Source of the DNA: Paenibacillus pinistramenti
GTDB lineage: Bacteria > Bacillota > Bacilli > Paenibacillales > Paenibacillaceae
NCBI RefSeq assembly: GCF_005869875.1
Contig: NZ_VAWG01000022.1
Location: 1 to 49,568, forward strand
Direction: 5' to 3'
Length of the DNA stretch: 49,568 bases
Below are positions 27,282 to 37,903 of the stretch, piece after piece. Position numbers and translations under genes: made by a program. Below the pieces are notes generated by a model. It made no database searches. It was not told the DNA's origin and saw only the letters and a list, made by a program, of their open reading frames with translations. Numbering within the stretch: the stretch's first letter is position 1; every line of letters starts with the position of its first letter.

Positions 27282-28913
27282 TTACGGCAGGTACAAAATC
27301 TGGCCTGCGGAAATGTTCTGCTCCGACAACCGGTTGTGCAGCAGAAGCTCCCGCGCGCTTACGCTGTAGCGGTCGGCAATTTCGTCGATCGTCTCCTCGC
27401 GCTGCACGATGACCATCCGCACTTTGCGGAAAGAAGAGGCATCATCCAGGCTGGAAATAAAGGCCTGCTTCCAGAGCCGGTCTTCCCGGTCGGTGTGGTA
27501 AAGCTCCTCGGCCGGCTGTTCCGTTTCCTGCGAGCGCGAATCCTCTGAATCCTTCCCTTTGGAAAAGGAATGCAGCAGCTTGCTGAAGCCAAAATGCTCG
27601 CTGCCTGAGGCGGCCGGTTTATTTTTGCTGCCCAGCGCAATTTTGGGCTCAGCCGGCTTCTCGGCTTCCGGAGCCGTATTCTCCTCTGATGGGGCTTGAT
27701 TATTCTCGGCCGGAAGGTTCCCGGGGAGGACATTTTCCTGCTCAGGCGCCGTCTGCTCCGGCAGAACATTCTCCGGCGCATTCTCTTCGGCAGGCTTCAC
27801 CTCTGTCCCCTTCTCCTTGGCAGCAGGAGCCTGCTTCTCCTCCGTTTGCTTCGGTACTGTTTGTTGAGGTACTGTCTGCTGAGGTGCTGTCTGCTGCGCT
27901 TCCGTTTGCTTCGGCGGCTCCTCCGAACGGCGGGCGGCAGCCTCGGCAGCGAAGGCGTTGTTTGCACTCCCCGCCTGGAAGGCATTTTCCGCTAACGGAG
28001 AATCAAGACGCCATACCGGAATTTCAGATGAGAACCCGGACGAGAATTCAGATGGAGACGGCTCTTGAGCGGACGATTCGAATTCGTTCACAGCCTCCTG
28101 AGAGGCAGATGCCTGTGCCGGAACGTCCCCAAAGATGCTCCAGCCGCCCTGCTCCTGAGAAGAAGACTGGTCAAGCGCGGCAAAGCTGATCTTCGGCAGA
28201 GCTTCCTGCGGGAAGCTGAACGCCTCAGGCTCTTCTTGTCCAAAACGCGCAAAATCTGTCAGGCTGTCTGCAGTAAATGGGTCACCGCCGGCAGCGCCAG
28301 GCTCCTCCTCCAGAAATTCCAGATCGTCATCTGCCTGAGCAGCCGTACTCGAAGAAACGTAGACCTCCTTGGAGGAAAAATCAGCGGAAGACTCAGCCTG
28401 CGCCGGGCTTTCCGGTGCTGCCTGTTTATCCGCCTGCAAAGTCGATGCGTCCGCAGTGATCCAAGGGTCATTTGGCAGATTAAAGCTGTCGCTCTGCTCG
28501 TAAGAAACCGTGTATTCACGATTGGTCCAGTCCTGGGCAGCAGGGGTGAAGGCAGCAGCCGTTTCAATGCCCTGCAGCGACAGCACGCCGGTTACGTTCA
28601 GACTCCGCTCGTTCAAGAGATCCACATCGAAATTCTCAATTTCGACAGAGATGTCCTCCAGCCGGTTGACGCGGTTCAGCGGAACCGTAATTTCAACCGG
28701 GATGAGATGGGACAGCTCACGGGATTCTCCTTCCCCGCGGTAAAGACCTGTAAGCAGCAAATGACCGCGAAGCGTGGCGTAATCCTCACCGGAAAATACC
28801 TGAATCCGCGGGTAAAGCTCAATCTCTTCCAACTCGTCAATGCCGGTCTCTTCTGCCGATAAATGGACACGTTCATAAATATCAAATCTCAAACCGTAAG
28901 ACTGATCAGACAA
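27282..28913 (-). CDS. spoVID: Stage VI sporulation protein D (SpoVID), coat assembly
   Basis: 543-residue protein. The N-terminal beta-rich domain (about 1-150, beginning MSDQSYGLRFDIYERVHL) matches SpoVID, which encases the forespore and recruits SafA. A long acidic, Gln/Pro/Ala-rich linker (about 155-460) has repeats such as QTVPQQTVPKQT. A C-terminal LysM domain (about 498-543) ends the protein. SpoVID is a mother-cell protein; its partner SafA is also in this window. The TTG at 28913 is chosen because AAGGAGG lies nine bases upstream. The longer frame begins beyond any ribosome binding site. It lies between the hem operon and valS as in B. subtilis, but ysxE is absent. Confidence 0.88.
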   Translation of the reverse strand: MSDQSYGLRFDIYERVHLSAEETGIDELEEIELYPRIQVFSGEDYATLRGHLLLTGLYRGEGESRELSHLIPVEITVPLNRVNRLEDISVEIENFDVDLLNERSLNVTGVLSLQGIETAAAFTPAAQDWTNREYTVSYEQSDSFNLPNDPWITADASTLQADKQAAPESPAQAESSADFSSKEVYVSSSTAAQADDDLEFLEEEPGAAGGDPFTADSLTDFARFGQEEPEAFSFPQEALPKISFAALDQSSSQEQGGWSIFGDVPAQASASQEAVNEFESSAQEPSPSEFSSGFSSEIPVWRLDSPLAENAFQAGSANNAFAAEAAARRSEEPPKQTEAQQTAPQQTVPQQTVPKQTEEKQAPAAKEKGTEVKPAEENAPENVLPEQTAPEQENVLPGNLPAENNQAPSEENTAPEAEKPAEPKIALGSKNKPAASGSEHFGFSKLLHSFSKGKDSEDSRSQETEQPAEELYHTDREDRLWKQAFISSLDDASSFRKVRMVIVQREETIDEIADRYSVSARELLLHNRLSEQNISAGQILYLP

Positions 28914-29100
28914 GGGCACATACCTCCTTTTTACGCTTGCCAAAACGGGATTCTTCGCTTGTAACAAAACAACGAAGCTCAATCATCGCTCGTTTCTATC
29001 TATATGCCGCAAAAAGGAGAGCATGCCATTCTTTTGGCCTACCCTGAGAATTCATAGTTCACTACACTGCTGATGAATTAATGAAGCATGGCTAGCAGAT

Positions 29101-30021
29101 TCAACTTCTGAGCAGCGCCAGCTCCCTGTCCAACCGGACAAGCTCCGGCGGCCACGGATCTCCAATCGAAACAATCTCCCCGGTAACAGGGTGTTCAAAT
29201 GTCAGCTGTTCGCCGTGCAGCGCCTGATACGCAAGCTGTCCGCCTTTGGCTCCATACAGCTGATCACCAATTAGCGGGTGACCTGCATACGCCATATGCA
29301 CGCGGATTTGATGCGTTCTTCCCGTTTCCAGCGTGAGGCGGACGAGCGAGGCGGCTCCCCTGCCTGTTCCGTATACGGCGAGCCGCTCCACATGGGTTAC
29401 AGCGCTCTTGCCGCCTGGCGAAACCCGCTGCCTGCGGCTGTTGTGACGGTCTCTGCCGATCGGCGCATCGATTACTTTCAGCGCAGGGTCAACGGCGCCC
29501 TCCACCCAGGCTGCGTAGGTGCGCCCGATTTTTTTGGCGGCCATGGCCTCATCCAGCTTCAGCTGGGCCCATTCATTTTTGGCATACAGCACAGGACCGG
29601 AGGTATATTCATCAAGCCGGTGAATATGGCGCACAGCCGCGCGCTCGCCGGCATCCCGGTAATGAGCCGCTACCGCATTGGCCAAAGTCGTCTGGCGTTT
29701 GTCCTCCCCGTCCGGGTGAACCTTCATCCCTGCAGGCTTGTGCGCTACAAGGCAGTAATCGTCCTCGTACAGAATGGAAGCCGGCTGCGCCGCAGGCTCA
29801 AAGCCGAATTCCCGCTCAGGAAAAACTCTAACTCTAAGCCGGTCTCCCGCCAGCTTGATGTCTCCGCCTGACCATAAACGCTTGACCAGCTTCTCCGGAA
29901 TACCGGCATCCTTCTCCAGCCAGACGAGGGCAGCGGCCATCCGGTCCTCAGTTCCTCTTAACGCCTTCCCTGGCGTAAGCTCCAGCCACTCTCCCCTGCG
30001 CTGTCCGAATCTCCCGCTCAT
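29101..30021 (-). CDS. RluA-family 23S rRNA/tRNA pseudouridine synthase
   Basis: 306-residue RluA-type pseudouridine synthase. The catalytic motif HRLDEYTSG contains the essential D137; KPAGMKVHP (95-103) and the C-terminal GRTHQIRVHMAYAGHPLIGD are also typical. The N-terminal 70 residues resemble a reduced S4-like RNA-binding region. The target uridine cannot be told from sequence. Its ATG overlaps the hemL stop by one base (TAATG), so it is translated as the last gene of the hem operon. It has no haem role that I can see. Confidence 0.9.
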   Translation of the reverse strand: MSGRFGQRRGEWLELTPGKALRGTEDRMAAALVWLEKDAGIPEKLVKRLWSGGDIKLAGDRLRVRVFPEREFGFEPAAQPASILYEDDYCLVAHKPAGMKVHPDGEDKRQTTLANAVAAHYRDAGERAAVRHIHRLDEYTSGPVLYAKNEWAQLKLDEAMAAKKIGRTYAAWVEGAVDPALKVIDAPIGRDRHNSRRQRVSPGGKSAVTHVERLAVYGTGRGAASLVRLTLETGRTHQIRVHMAYAGHPLIGDQLYGAKGGQLAYQALHGEQLTFEHPVTGEIVSIGDPWPPELVRLDRELALLRS

Positions 30022-31322
30022 TACAGACGCTGAAGGGCGCGGCGGTGCGCTTCGATCGTATCGTCAATATCAGCTTCCGAGTGCACGCCGGACACAAACA
30101 TGCCTTCAAACTGGGAAGGAGCAATGCTGATGCCTTCATCCACCATGGCTGCAAAATAACGGCGGAACAGATCGAGGTCGCTTGTTCTGGCCGTGTCAAA
30201 GTTAACAACCTTCTCACTGGTGAAGAATGGGCAGACCATGGAACCTACCCGGTTAACCGTACATGGGATGCCGCGTTCCTTCGCATTTTGCTCAAAGCCG
30301 CCCTGCAGGCGCGCCGACAGGGTCTCAAGACGGTCGTATACCTCCGGTGTCAGGAGGGACAAGGTCGTGAATCCGGCGGTCATCGCGAGCGGATTGCCGC
30401 TCAGCGTACCGGCCTGATAGATAGGGCCCGACGGCGCCATCTGCTCCATGATCTCCCGCTTGCCGCCGTAAGCACCGACCGGAAGTCCGCCGCCGATCAC
30501 CTTGCCAAGGCAAGTCAGATCCGGCGTCACGCCGAACCGGCCCTGCGCGCAGTTCAGGCCGACGCGGAAGCCGGTCATTACTTCATCAAAAATCAGCACG
30601 CTGCCGTACTGCTCGGTCACGCTGCGCAGGCCTTCCAGGAAGCCCGGCTGAGGAGGCACTACGCCCATATTTCCGGCTACAGGCTCCACAATGATACCGG
30701 CAATTTCTTCGCCAAACTTTTCAAAGGCCAGCTTGACGGTCTCCAAGTCGTTGTACGGCACTGTAATCGTGTTGGCCGCTACCCCTTCAGGTACGCCGGG
30801 GCTGTCCGGCAGTCCCAGAGTGGCAACACCCGACCCTGCTTTGATCAGCAGGCTGTCCGCGTGCCCGTGGTACGAGCCTTCGAACTTGAGGATTTTGCTG
30901 CGGCCGGTATATCCGCGTGCCAGCCGGATCGCGCTCATCGTTGCCTCGGTTCCGGAGTTGACCATCCGGACGATGTCGATTGAAGGAACACGCTCGGCAA
31001 CCAGCTTGGCCATTTCCGTTTCCAATAGGGTTGGCATGCCGAAGCTGGTGCCTTTGGCGGCTGTTTCCTGCAGGGCTTGTACCACTTCCGGATGAGCATG
31101 TCCCATAATCAGCGGTCCCCAGGAGCCTACGTAATCAATAAAAGAGTTCCCGTCGATATCATAGATTCTGGAGCCTGCACCGTGATCGGCATAAATCGGG
31201 GTTAATCCAACAGATTTGAAAGCACGGACAGGGCTGTTGACGCCGCCCGGGATGTACTGTTTGGCTTCTTCAAAGGCTGCTTGTGACTTGGTGTCGAGGC
31301 GTTTCGATTGTTCTGTACTCAT
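30021..31322 (-). CDS. hemL: Glutamate-1-semialdehyde 2,1-aminomutase
   Basis: 433-residue PLP enzyme that converts glutamate-1-semialdehyde to 5-aminolevulinate, the second step of the C5 tetrapyrrole route begun by HemA. The PLP lysine is K274 in [28 protein letters not shown] (245-255) binds the cofactor ring. [10 protein letters not shown] near the N-terminus is the aminomutase signature that separates it from ordinary class III transaminases. The ATG follows AAGGAGTG. Confidence 0.97.
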   Translation of the reverse strand: MSTEQSKRLDTKSQAAFEEAKQYIPGGVNSPVRAFKSVGLTPIYADHGAGSRIYDIDGNSFIDYVGSWGPLIMGHAHPEVVQALQETAAKGTSFGMPTLLETEMAKLVAERVPSIDIVRMVNSGTEATMSAIRLARGYTGRSKILKFEGSYHGHADSLLIKAGSGVATLGLPDSPGVPEGVAANTITVPYNDLETVKLAFEKFGEEIAGIIVEPVAGNMGVVPPQPGFLEGLRSVTEQYGSVLIFDEVMTGFRVGLNCAQGRFGVTPDLTCLGKVIGGGLPVGAYGGKREIMEQMAPSGPIYQAGTLSGNPLAMTAGFTTLSLLTPEVYDRLETLSARLQGGFEQNAKERGIPCTVNRVGSMVCPFFTSEKVVNFDTARTSDLDLFRRYFAAMVDEGISIAPSQFEGMFVSGVHSEADIDDTIEAHRRALQRL

Positions 31323-31399
31323 GTCATTTTCACTCCTTATTATGTAAGGAAGGCAGAGCTTCCAGCTTCTCCTGGGCTTCTGCCTTCACTTTTTTTGGA

Positions 31400-32401
31400 T
31401 CAAACTTCCCGGAGCCAGCGGGCCATATCTTTCGAATAATACGTAATGATCATGTCAGCACCCGCGCGCTTCATGCCGAGCAGCATTTCCGTCACGATGG
31501 CACGCTCGTTAATCCAGCCCTGCATAGCAGCTGCTTTCACCATGGAGTACTCGCCGCTTACATTGTAGGCTACCAGCGGAAGGTCGAACTGGTCGCGCAG
31601 AAGGCGGATCACGTCCATAAACGCCAGGGACGGCTTCACCATCAGCATGTCCGCGCCCTCAAGCACGTCAGACTCAGCCTCGCGCAGCGCTTCGCGCACA
31701 TTCGCAGGGTCCATCTGGTACGTTTTGCGGTCTCCAAACTGCGGAGCCGAATCCGCCGCTTCCCGGAACGGACCGTAGAAGGCGGAGGCATATTTTACGG
31801 AATAAGACATGATAGGGATGTGGGAAAAACCGTTCTCATCCAGCGCATGGCGGATCGCCTGCACAAAGCCGTCCATCATGTTGGATGGAGCAATAATATC
31901 CGCGCCGGCGCGGGCCTGGGATACAGCTGTACGGGCCAGCAGCTCGAGGGATTCATCGTTCAGCACATCGCCGCATACATGGCCGTCCCGCTCAAAGGTG
32001 TGCACCATGCCGCAGTGGCCGTGGTCCGTGAACTCGCACAGGCAGGTGTCCGCTACAACCAGCAGGTCCGGATATAGCGATTTGATTACCCGCGTCGCTT
32101 CCTGCACAATGCCGTCCTCTGCAAAGCCAGAGCTGCCGACCGCATCTTTCGTTTCCGGAATGCCGAACAGCAGCACCGCTTTAATGCCGAGCTCGGCAAT
32201 CTCCTTAACTTCATCCTTCAGGGTATCCAGCGAAAAATGGTAGACTCCGGGCATGGACGGGATTTCTTTCTTGACTCCGGTACCGTAGGTGACAAAGATA
32301 GGCTGGATGAAATCGTCCACCGTCAATACCGTTTCACGGACAAGACTACGGATATTCGCGGACTGCCGCAAACGCCGGTGACGTACAATGGGGAAAGACA
32401 T
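31400..32401 (-). CDS. hemB: Delta-aminolevulinic acid dehydratase
   Basis: 333-residue porphobilinogen synthase, which condenses two aminolevulinate molecules. The Schiff-base lysines are K203 ([15 protein letters not shown]) and K256 ([10 protein letters not shown]). The cysteine triad C120, C122 and C130 in [14 protein letters not shown] marks the zinc-dependent form. It lies between hemD and hemL, separated from hemL by 77 bp. Confidence 0.98.
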   Translation of the reverse strand: MSFPIVRHRRLRQSANIRSLVRETVLTVDDFIQPIFVTYGTGVKKEIPSMPGVYHFSLDTLKDEVKEIAELGIKAVLLFGIPETKDAVGSSGFAEDGIVQEATRVIKSLYPDLLVVADTCLCEFTDHGHCGMVHTFERDGHVCGDVLNDESLELLARTAVSQARAGADIIAPSNMMDGFVQAIRHALDENGFSHIPIMSYSVKYASAFYGPFREAADSAPQFGDRKTYQMDPANVREALREAESDVLEGADMLMVKPSLAFMDVIRLLRDQFDLPLVAYNVSGEYSMVKAAAMQGWINERAIVTEMLLGMKRAGADMIITYYSKDMARWLREV

Positions 32402-32425
32402 ATTTAAACAGCTCCTTAGTTTGAT

Positions 32426-33964
32426 CTATGTTTTATGATTTAACCGGCACAGCTCCTCAACCAGGCTGTCGATGGTGGATTCCTCGGCCGTGACAGTTAC
32501 CCGGAGCCCGCAGGACTCCGCCGTTTTGGCTGTGATCGGCCCTATGCAGGCGATTGCCGAGCGGTTCAACACGGAAGCCGGATCAGACAAGCCCATTCGT
32601 TTCAGCATTGCGATGAGGTTGGTTACCGTGGACGAGCTTGTAAAAGTTATGATATGAATGCTGTCTTCCTCAAGCAGGGAAATCAGCTCGTCGTCGTTCT
32701 CTTCAGGCACAACTGTGTCATAAGTGACCATCTCCGTTACTTCCAGGCCTTTCCCGCGCAAAGCCTCAGGCAGCCATGAACGCGCCAAATTGCCGCGCGG
32801 CAGCAGCGCCTTCTGTCCGGACTCCCATTCCTCGCCAAGCAGCTCTGCCAAGCCCTCAGCCTGAAAACGTTCCGGAAGCTCTTCAGTCACGATGCCGCGT
32901 TCCGCAAGCGCCGCCCGGGTAGCGGGCCCTACCGCAGCGATTCTCGCCCGGTACAGCAAGCGGATGTCGACGCCGGACTGCTGGAGATGGCGGAAGAAGA
33001 ACTCCACCCCGTTGACGCTGGTGAAAAATACCCAGTCATACTCGCCCAAGGCGGATAAGACCTGGCGGCTATGCTGCAGCGTCTCCTCTGACACTGGCAT
33101 TACGGTTTCGATAACGGGACATTCGTAAGGCTCCCCGCCGAGCTCCTCGATCCGGCGGACAAGCTGGCTTGACTGCGATCTCGCCCGGGTGACGAGCACG
33201 CGTCTGCCGAACAGCGGCAGCTCCTCCGCCCAGCGCAGCTCCTCGCGCTGCAGCACAGCCTCACCAACCACGATGACAGCGGGCGGCTGGAAATTGGCGG
33301 CAGCCACTTTGTCCTCAATATCCGCAAGCGTCCCCGTCAGCGTCTCCTGCTCGGCTCTTGTTCCCCAGCGGACCAGCGCCACAGGCGTCTCGGGCGAACG
33401 GCCATGCTCCATCAGCTGTCTGCTGATATAGCCGATCTTCGCAACCCCCATCATGAAGATCAGCGTGCCGGTCGCATTCGTCACCTTGTCCCACTTAATG
33501 GAATGGTCCAGCTTGTCAGGACTTTCATGGCCGGTAATGATGGAGAGTGATGAAGCCAGGTCGCGGTGAGTTACAGGAATACCTGCATACGCCGGAACGG
33601 CAATCGATGCGGTAACCCCCGGTACGATTTCAAACGGGATGCTGTGCTTGCGCAGAAGCCCGGCCTCTTCGCCCACTCTGCCGAAGATCGTCGGGTCGCC
33701 GCCCTTTAGCCGGACAACGGTTTTACCTTCCAGAGCAAGATCTACGAGCAGCTGGTTGATCTCCTCCTGCTTCATCGTGTGGCGGTCCGGCCGTTTGCCG
33801 ACGTAAATTTTGTCCGCCCCTCTTTTCATATGCTTCAACAGAGAAGGATTGGCCAGACGGTCATACACAACGACATCAGCCTGTTCGATACACTGCAGTC
33901 CTTTGACCGTAATGAGCCGCGCGTCCCCAGGACCCGCTCCTACCAGAAATACTTTTCCCGCCAT
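32426..33964 (-). CDS. cobA-hemD: Fused uroporphyrinogen-III C-methyltransferase / uroporphyrinogen-III synthase
   Basis: 512-residue two-domain protein. Residues 1-245 are a SUMT (CobA) methyltransferase: VGAGPGDARLITVKGLQCIE near the N-terminus, the LKGGDPTIFGRVGEEA SAM-binding loop, and TGHE. Residues about 252-508 are uroporphyrinogen-III synthase (HemD), with the loose fold and the TSVNGVEFFF motif. It would close hydroxymethylbilane to uroporphyrinogen III and then methylate part of it to precorrin-2, feeding the dehydrogenase encoded at 34933-35577 toward sirohaem. B. subtilis has separate genes; fusions are known in other Firmicutes. No frameshift is visible at the join. It follows hemC by six bases. 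Confidence 0.95.
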   Translation of the reverse strand: MAGKVFLVGAGPGDARLITVKGLQCIEQADVVVYDRLANPSLLKHMKRGADKIYVGKRPDRHTMKQEEINQLLVDLALEGKTVVRLKGGDPTIFGRVGEEAGLLRKHSIPFEIVPGVTASIAVPAYAGIPVTHRDLASSLSIITGHESPDKLDHSIKWDKVTNATGTLIFMMGVAKIGYISRQLMEHGRSPETPVALVRWGTRAEQETLTGTLADIEDKVAAANFQPPAVIVVGEAVLQREELRWAEELPLFGRRVLVTRARSQSSQLVRRIEELGGEPYECPVIETVMPVSEETLQHSRQVLSALGEYDWVFFTSVNGVEFFFRHLQQSGVDIRLLYRARIAAVGPATRAALAERGIVTEELPERFQAEGLAELLGEEWESGQKALLPRGNLARSWLPEALRGKGLEVTEMVTYDTVVPEENDDELISLLEEDSIHIITFTSSSTVTNLIAMLKRMGLSDPASVLNRSAIACIGPITAKTAESCGLRVTVTAEESTIDSLVEELCRLNHKT

Positions 33965-33970
33965 CCGTTA

Positions 33971-34927
33971 TCATCTCCTAATTTCAGCCAAAATATCTCC
34001 TGCCCCTTGGGCCATCAGCTTGTCCGCAACCTCTTTGCCAAGGCGTTCCGGATCCGTTCCTTTGATCGTCTCTTTCAGGATTTTGCTTCCGTCCGGCGAT
34101 CCCACCATACCTGTTAAGGTCAGTTCGGGAGCCTGGCCCGTATTCTCTTGGTCAAATGACAGCTCTGCAAAAGCGCCGATCGGGATCTGGCATCCGCCGT
34201 TCAGCTCGCCCAGGAAGCGCCGCTCGGCCTGCACGGTCAAGGCTGTAGCCGGATCGTTGTACAGCGCCAGCAGCTCGCGCACTTCTTTATCCTCTTCGCG
34301 GCATTCAATGCCGAGCGCCCCCTGCCCTACAGCAGGAATGCAGACATCTGCCGGAAGGAAATAGCTGATCCGGTCGCTCCAGCCCATACGCTGAAGTCCG
34401 GCAGAGGCCAGAATGATCGCATCAAAGCCTTCCGTTTCCAGCTTGCGCAGTCTGGAGTCGATGTTGCCGCGCAGGGATTCGATTTGAAAATCCGGACGGA
34501 GCGCCTTCAGCTGGCTCGCCCGGCGTAGGCTGCTAGTGCCGACCTTGGCGCCGACAGGCAGATCTGCCAGGGAGGTCAGGTTCTCATGCCTTGAAATGAC
34601 GGCATCCCGCACATCCGCCCGGCGGGGAACCGCGCCGTTGATTAATCCGTCAGGGAGCCAGGCCGGCATATCTTTCATGCTGTGGACAGCCATATCAATT
34701 TCTTTGTCCAGCATGGCCTGTTCAATTTCTTTTACAAATAAACCTTTACCCCCAACCTTGGAAAGAGTAACGTCAAGGATTTGATCCCCCTTCGTTACGA
34801 TCTTGCGGATTTCAAACCGGTAAGGGAGATGATTCTCCTCGCAGATCCGGGTCAAATCGTCGATTACCTGGCCTGTTTGGGTTAGAGCCAGCTGGCTTTG
34901 CCGGGTTCCTACTATAATTGTGCGCAT
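33971..34927 (-). CDS. hemC: Hydroxymethylbilane synthase (porphobilinogen deaminase)
   Basis: 318-residue enzyme that polymerises four porphobilinogens into hydroxymethylbilane. The dipyrromethane cofactor attaches to C246 in [23 protein letters not shown] and the catalytic HSMKDMP region are present. The frame is open for 57 codons upstream inside the previous gene, but the ATG of [15 protein letters not shown] follows AAAGGATG and gives the family length. Confidence 0.97.
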   Translation of the reverse strand: MRTIIVGTRQSQLALTQTGQVIDDLTRICEENHLPYRFEIRKIVTKGDQILDVTLSKVGGKGLFVKEIEQAMLDKEIDMAVHSMKDMPAWLPDGLINGAVPRRADVRDAVISRHENLTSLADLPVGAKVGTSSLRRASQLKALRPDFQIESLRGNIDSRLRKLETEGFDAIILASAGLQRMGWSDRISYFLPADVCIPAVGQGALGIECREEDKEVRELLALYNDPATALTVQAERRFLGELNGGCQIPIGAFAELSFDQENTGQAPELTLTGMVGSPDGSKILKETIKGTDPERLGKEVADKLMAQGAGDILAEIRR

Positions 34928-34932
34928 GCTGT

Positions 34933-35577
34933 TCATCCTTTCACAATCCATTCGTCTATTTGTTCTTCCGGCCAATCCTGAAACTGCCCTGACCGGATTT
35001 GTTCCAAAATATCCAGTTCCGTCAATTTGTTCAGCAGCTCTGCCCTCCTGGCGGGCTCCTGAACCACCTGTTTGATCCGCTGCCTGACCCTGCGGCACAA
35101 AGACAGATAGATTTCAAACTCTTCGCCATAATGAGAGGCAAGCTCCTTCGCAATATTCCGCGACAGGGCCGGGCTGGCGCCGGAAGCTGATACTGAGAAG
35201 ATCAGATCTCCGCGCCGCACCACCGCCGGCGTAATAAAATTGCCGTCCGCGGACCGGGCCGCCACATTTACAGGAATATGCAAATGCCCTGCTTCTTCCG
35301 CAATCAGCCGGTTCACCGCTTCATCAGGAGTGCAGGCAAAGACCAGGCCAGGCTGGGCGGAGATGAGGTCTCCAGCCGCATAATTTTTCCCAATCCAGGT
35401 AATCCGGCCTGCCTCGTGCTCTCTCTCCAGTTCGGAGCCCAGCTCCGGGCTGATGACCATGAGAGCTGCTCCGCCCTCCAGCAGCGGGGCTGCCTTTCTG
35501 GCAGCAATGCGGCCTCCGCCGACAATCACTGCCTTCAAGCCTTCGCAGTCAAGCATAATCGGAATATAGTATGCCAT
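34933..35577 (-). CDS. Precorrin-2 dehydrogenase (sirohaem synthase N-terminal domain type)
   Basis: 214-residue NAD-dependent dehydrogenase related to the CysG N-terminal domain, Met8 and B. subtilis YlnF. The Rossmann motif [17 protein letters not shown] is at 16-32; [34 protein letters not shown] is the family's second signature, here near 113-146. It oxidises precorrin-2 to sirohydrochlorin; a ferrochelatase is not in this window. Its place between hemX-like and hemC and next to the SUMT-HemD fusion gives the operon a sirohaem branch. It lies seven bases after the hemX-like gene. Confidence 0.9.
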   Translation of the reverse strand: MAYYIPIMLDCEGLKAVIVGGGRIAARKAAPLLEGGAALMVISPELGSELEREHEAGRITWIGKNYAAGDLISAQPGLVFACTPDEAVNRLIAEEAGHLHIPVNVAARSADGNFITPAVVRRGDLIFSVSASGASPALSRNIAKELASHYGEEFEIYLSLCRRVRQRIKQVVQEPARRAELLNKLTELDILEQIRSGQFQDWPEEQIDEWIVKG

Positions 35578-35584
35578 GTCCGGG

Positions 35585-36409
35585 CTACCTCCAATTCCAG
35601 CTGTGAAAGGCTGAGAATGAATTGCTCAGAAAGCTGACGATAATAACAGCATACCCCAGCAGCACCCATTTTGCCATCGAGACGCCTGTAGAACGCTTGT
35701 GTCTGCGGATGGCGAAGTAGAGCAGGTACACAACAAAAGAGCCAATGGTAAGCAGCATTTTAAAATCGAGGAAAGCCCCCCAGGTTCCTTCTCTTACTAT
35801 AATAGCTCCCGCAATCAGCAGGGAAACCGCCAGCAGCGAAACGCCCCACAATACGGCCGCGGGAATGTAGCTGTCCAGGGATTCCAAACTGGGAAGCCGG
35901 CGCATAATGTCGCCCCATTTCTTCACTTTCAATCTGTGGTGCAAAAATAAATATAAAATGGCCAGCACCGCGGCCATCGTCAGCGCCGCAAAGCTTACCC
36001 CCGCCAGAACAATATGGAGCGTTAACAAGCTGTGCAGCACATACCCGTGCAGATAGGCTTCCTGACCCTCCGAGGAACCGAGACGGCTTGCCAGCAGTCC
36101 GATAAAACCGATCAGGCTGATCAGCATGACCGCGAGCTCACTCCTTGGCAGAAAAGTGAGTACGATTGAAGCGGCCATCAGGCACAGCGCTACGAGCTGC
36201 AGGTAGTCATAGGTGGAGAAAAAGGCTGACAAGCCTTCCTGCGCAATCCTTACTCCAAAAATAACCAGCATCAAAAGCAGGGAACAAGCAAGAAGCCCTG
36301 CGCCCATCCGCTTTGCTCCCGGATTGCGGTAGAAGCAATTCGAGAAGTAAAACAGAAGGCTCAGGGCATAGATATAAATAACAGCATCATCAATAATCGC
36401 AAGCTGCAT
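35585..36409 (-). CDS. hemX: HemX/CcsA-like membrane protein
   Basis: 274-residue protein with about eight membrane helices, in the cytochrome c assembly (CcsA/ResC) superfamily. Conserved histidines lie in the loops (LHGYVLHSLLTLHIVLAG near 124-141). In B. subtilis HemX lowers HemA levels and thus haem output. Position directly after hemA supports that role; involvement in cytochrome c haem handling is an alternative. ATG 36409 after AAGGCGGTGA is preferred to the TTG one codon upstream. Confidence 0.85.
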   Translation of the reverse strand: MQLAIIDDAVIYIYALSLLFYFSNCFYRNPGAKRMGAGLLACSLLLMLVIFGVRIAQEGLSAFFSTYDYLQLVALCLMAASIVLTFLPRSELAVMLISLIGFIGLLASRLGSSEGQEAYLHGYVLHSLLTLHIVLAGVSFAALTMAAVLAILYLFLHHRLKVKKWGDIMRRLPSLESLDSYIPAAVLWGVSLLAVSLLIAGAIIVREGTWGAFLDFKMLLTIGSFVVYLLYFAIRRHKRSTGVSMAKWVLLGYAVIIVSFLSNSFSAFHSWNWR

Positions 36410-36426
36410 CAAGGCTGCTCACCGCC

Positions 36427-37809
36427 TTATACGGACATCTGTGCCACAGGATATGAAACTTTGCCCGGAACCGAAGAGGTACGGACCTTATGTTCTTCTC
36501 CCGCTTCCCTGGCTTCGGACGGCTGTTTGCCGTCTTCAAGCAGCTGGTCTTCCAGCGCAAAAATTTGGCTGAACATGTCCAAAGCATCACTGCCGTTCTT
36601 CTCGGCAGCCATTTCTTTAATCCGGTTAATCGGATCATGCATCATCTGATTCACAATACTTCTCGTCAAGCGGCGGATTACGGTGCGCTGACGCTCATCC
36701 AGCTCCGGAAGCTTGTTGAACAAGCTCTGAAGCGTATCTTCATGAATCGTTGTCGCTTTCTCCTGAAGCGCGCGGATCACCGGCTTAACGCCAAGCGTCT
36801 GCAGCCACAAAGCAAATGCTTCCATATCCTGCATAATCATCACTTCAATCTTGGCTGCTTCGTTCCGGCGCATCGCCAGGTTGCTCTCTACGATGCCTTC
36901 CAGATCGTCAATATCATAGAGGAACACATTGGCCTGGCCCGCAATCAGTGGATCCAAATCCCGCGGAACGGCAATATCAATCATAAACATCGGCCGTGAC
37001 GGCCGCTTCTTCATGGCCTCCGATACTTCGCTGGATTTCAGCACGTACCCTTCAGCACCGGTTGAGCTGATGACAATATCCACTTCACCCAGCCGCTGCG
37101 CCGCCTCATCCATTGTGCATGGCGTGCCGTTAAACTTCGAAGCCAGCTCCTGCGCGCGGGCCAGCGTACGGTTCGCCACAATAACTTCTTCCGCTCCATT
37201 GGCAAACAGGTGCTTGACTGTCAGCTCGCTCATTTTCCCAGCCCCGAGAATCATGACTTTCTTGCCGCTGAAGGAACCAAAGATCCGTTTGCCCAATTCA
37301 ACAGCCGCATAGCTGACGGAAACCGCGCTTTCACCGATCGACGTTTCCGAATGCGCTCTCTTGCCGAGTGTAATGACCTGCTGGAACAACCGGTTAAAAT
37401 AGGTGCCGGTCGCTTTCTCCTGCTGAGCTAATAAAAAGGCGTTCTTGACCTGGCCCAGAATCTGCGTTTCACCCAAAACCATCGAATCCAGGCCCGCTGC
37501 TACGCGAAACAGATGCTCGATGGCCTGATCCTCTTCGTATATATACAAATGCTGTGTAAACTCAGACTGGGGAACCCCAAACCACTGCTCCATAAAACTG
37601 CGGATAAAATACCCGCACATCGGCAGCCTGTCTACGACAACATAAAATTCAGTTCGGTTGCAGGTGGCGAGAAGAACGGCTTCCAATACACCTTTAATCT
37701 GCTTTAACTCCGCAAGCGCTTTGGGCAGATCCTGCTCTGCAAAAGTAAATTTCTCCCTTACCTCTACCGGCGCTGTGCGATAGTTTAATCCTACTGCCAT
37801 AACGTGCAT
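36427..37809 (-). CDS. hemA: Glutamyl-tRNA reductase
   Basis: 460-residue NADPH-dependent enzyme that reduces Glu-tRNA-Glu to glutamate-1-semialdehyde, the committed step of C5 haem synthesis. The catalytic cysteine is C50 in LLATCNRTEFY, matching the family numbering when the ATG at 37809 is used. That ATG has AGGTGA eight bases upstream, so it is chosen over the GTG four codons earlier. The NADPH motif ILGAGKMSELTVKHL lies near 190. It is the first gene of the hem operon. Confidence 0.97.
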   Translation of the reverse strand: MHVMAVGLNYRTAPVEVREKFTFAEQDLPKALAELKQIKGVLEAVLLATCNRTEFYVVVDRLPMCGYFIRSFMEQWFGVPQSEFTQHLYIYEEDQAIEHLFRVAAGLDSMVLGETQILGQVKNAFLLAQQEKATGTYFNRLFQQVITLGKRAHSETSIGESAVSVSYAAVELGKRIFGSFSGKKVMILGAGKMSELTVKHLFANGAEEVIVANRTLARAQELASKFNGTPCTMDEAAQRLGEVDIVISSTGAEGYVLKSSEVSEAMKKRPSRPMFMIDIAVPRDLDPLIAGQANVFLYDIDDLEGIVESNLAMRRNEAAKIEVMIMQDMEAFALWLQTLGVKPVIRALQEKATTIHEDTLQSLFNKLPELDERQRTVIRRLTRSIVNQMMHDPINRIKEMAAEKNGSDALDMFSQIFALEDQLLEDGKQPSEAREAGEEHKVRTSSVPGKVSYPVAQMSV

Positions 37810-37875
37810 TGTAAGTTTCACCTGCCTATAAAAATAGTGCGTTAATCATTCCGATCGCGCTCTTAAGCAATGTTA

Positions 37876-37903
37876 ATTATATCACACAACTCTCCGCTGT
37901 TAC
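37876..37903 (-). promoter_or_regulatory. Promoter of the hem operon
   Basis: Minus-strand consensus -10 TATAAT (37876-37881) with upstream TG (extended -10); the best -35 is GTAACA (37898-37903) at 16 bp. The leader to hemA would be about 60 nt. The 220-bp gap otherwise holds only the ysxC terminator. Confidence 0.65.

Noticed and set aside
28914..29100. Possible sigma-E promoter for spoVID
   Set aside because: CATATAGA is a weak -10 match and no -35 lies at the right distance; the 187-bp gap shows no terminator either.
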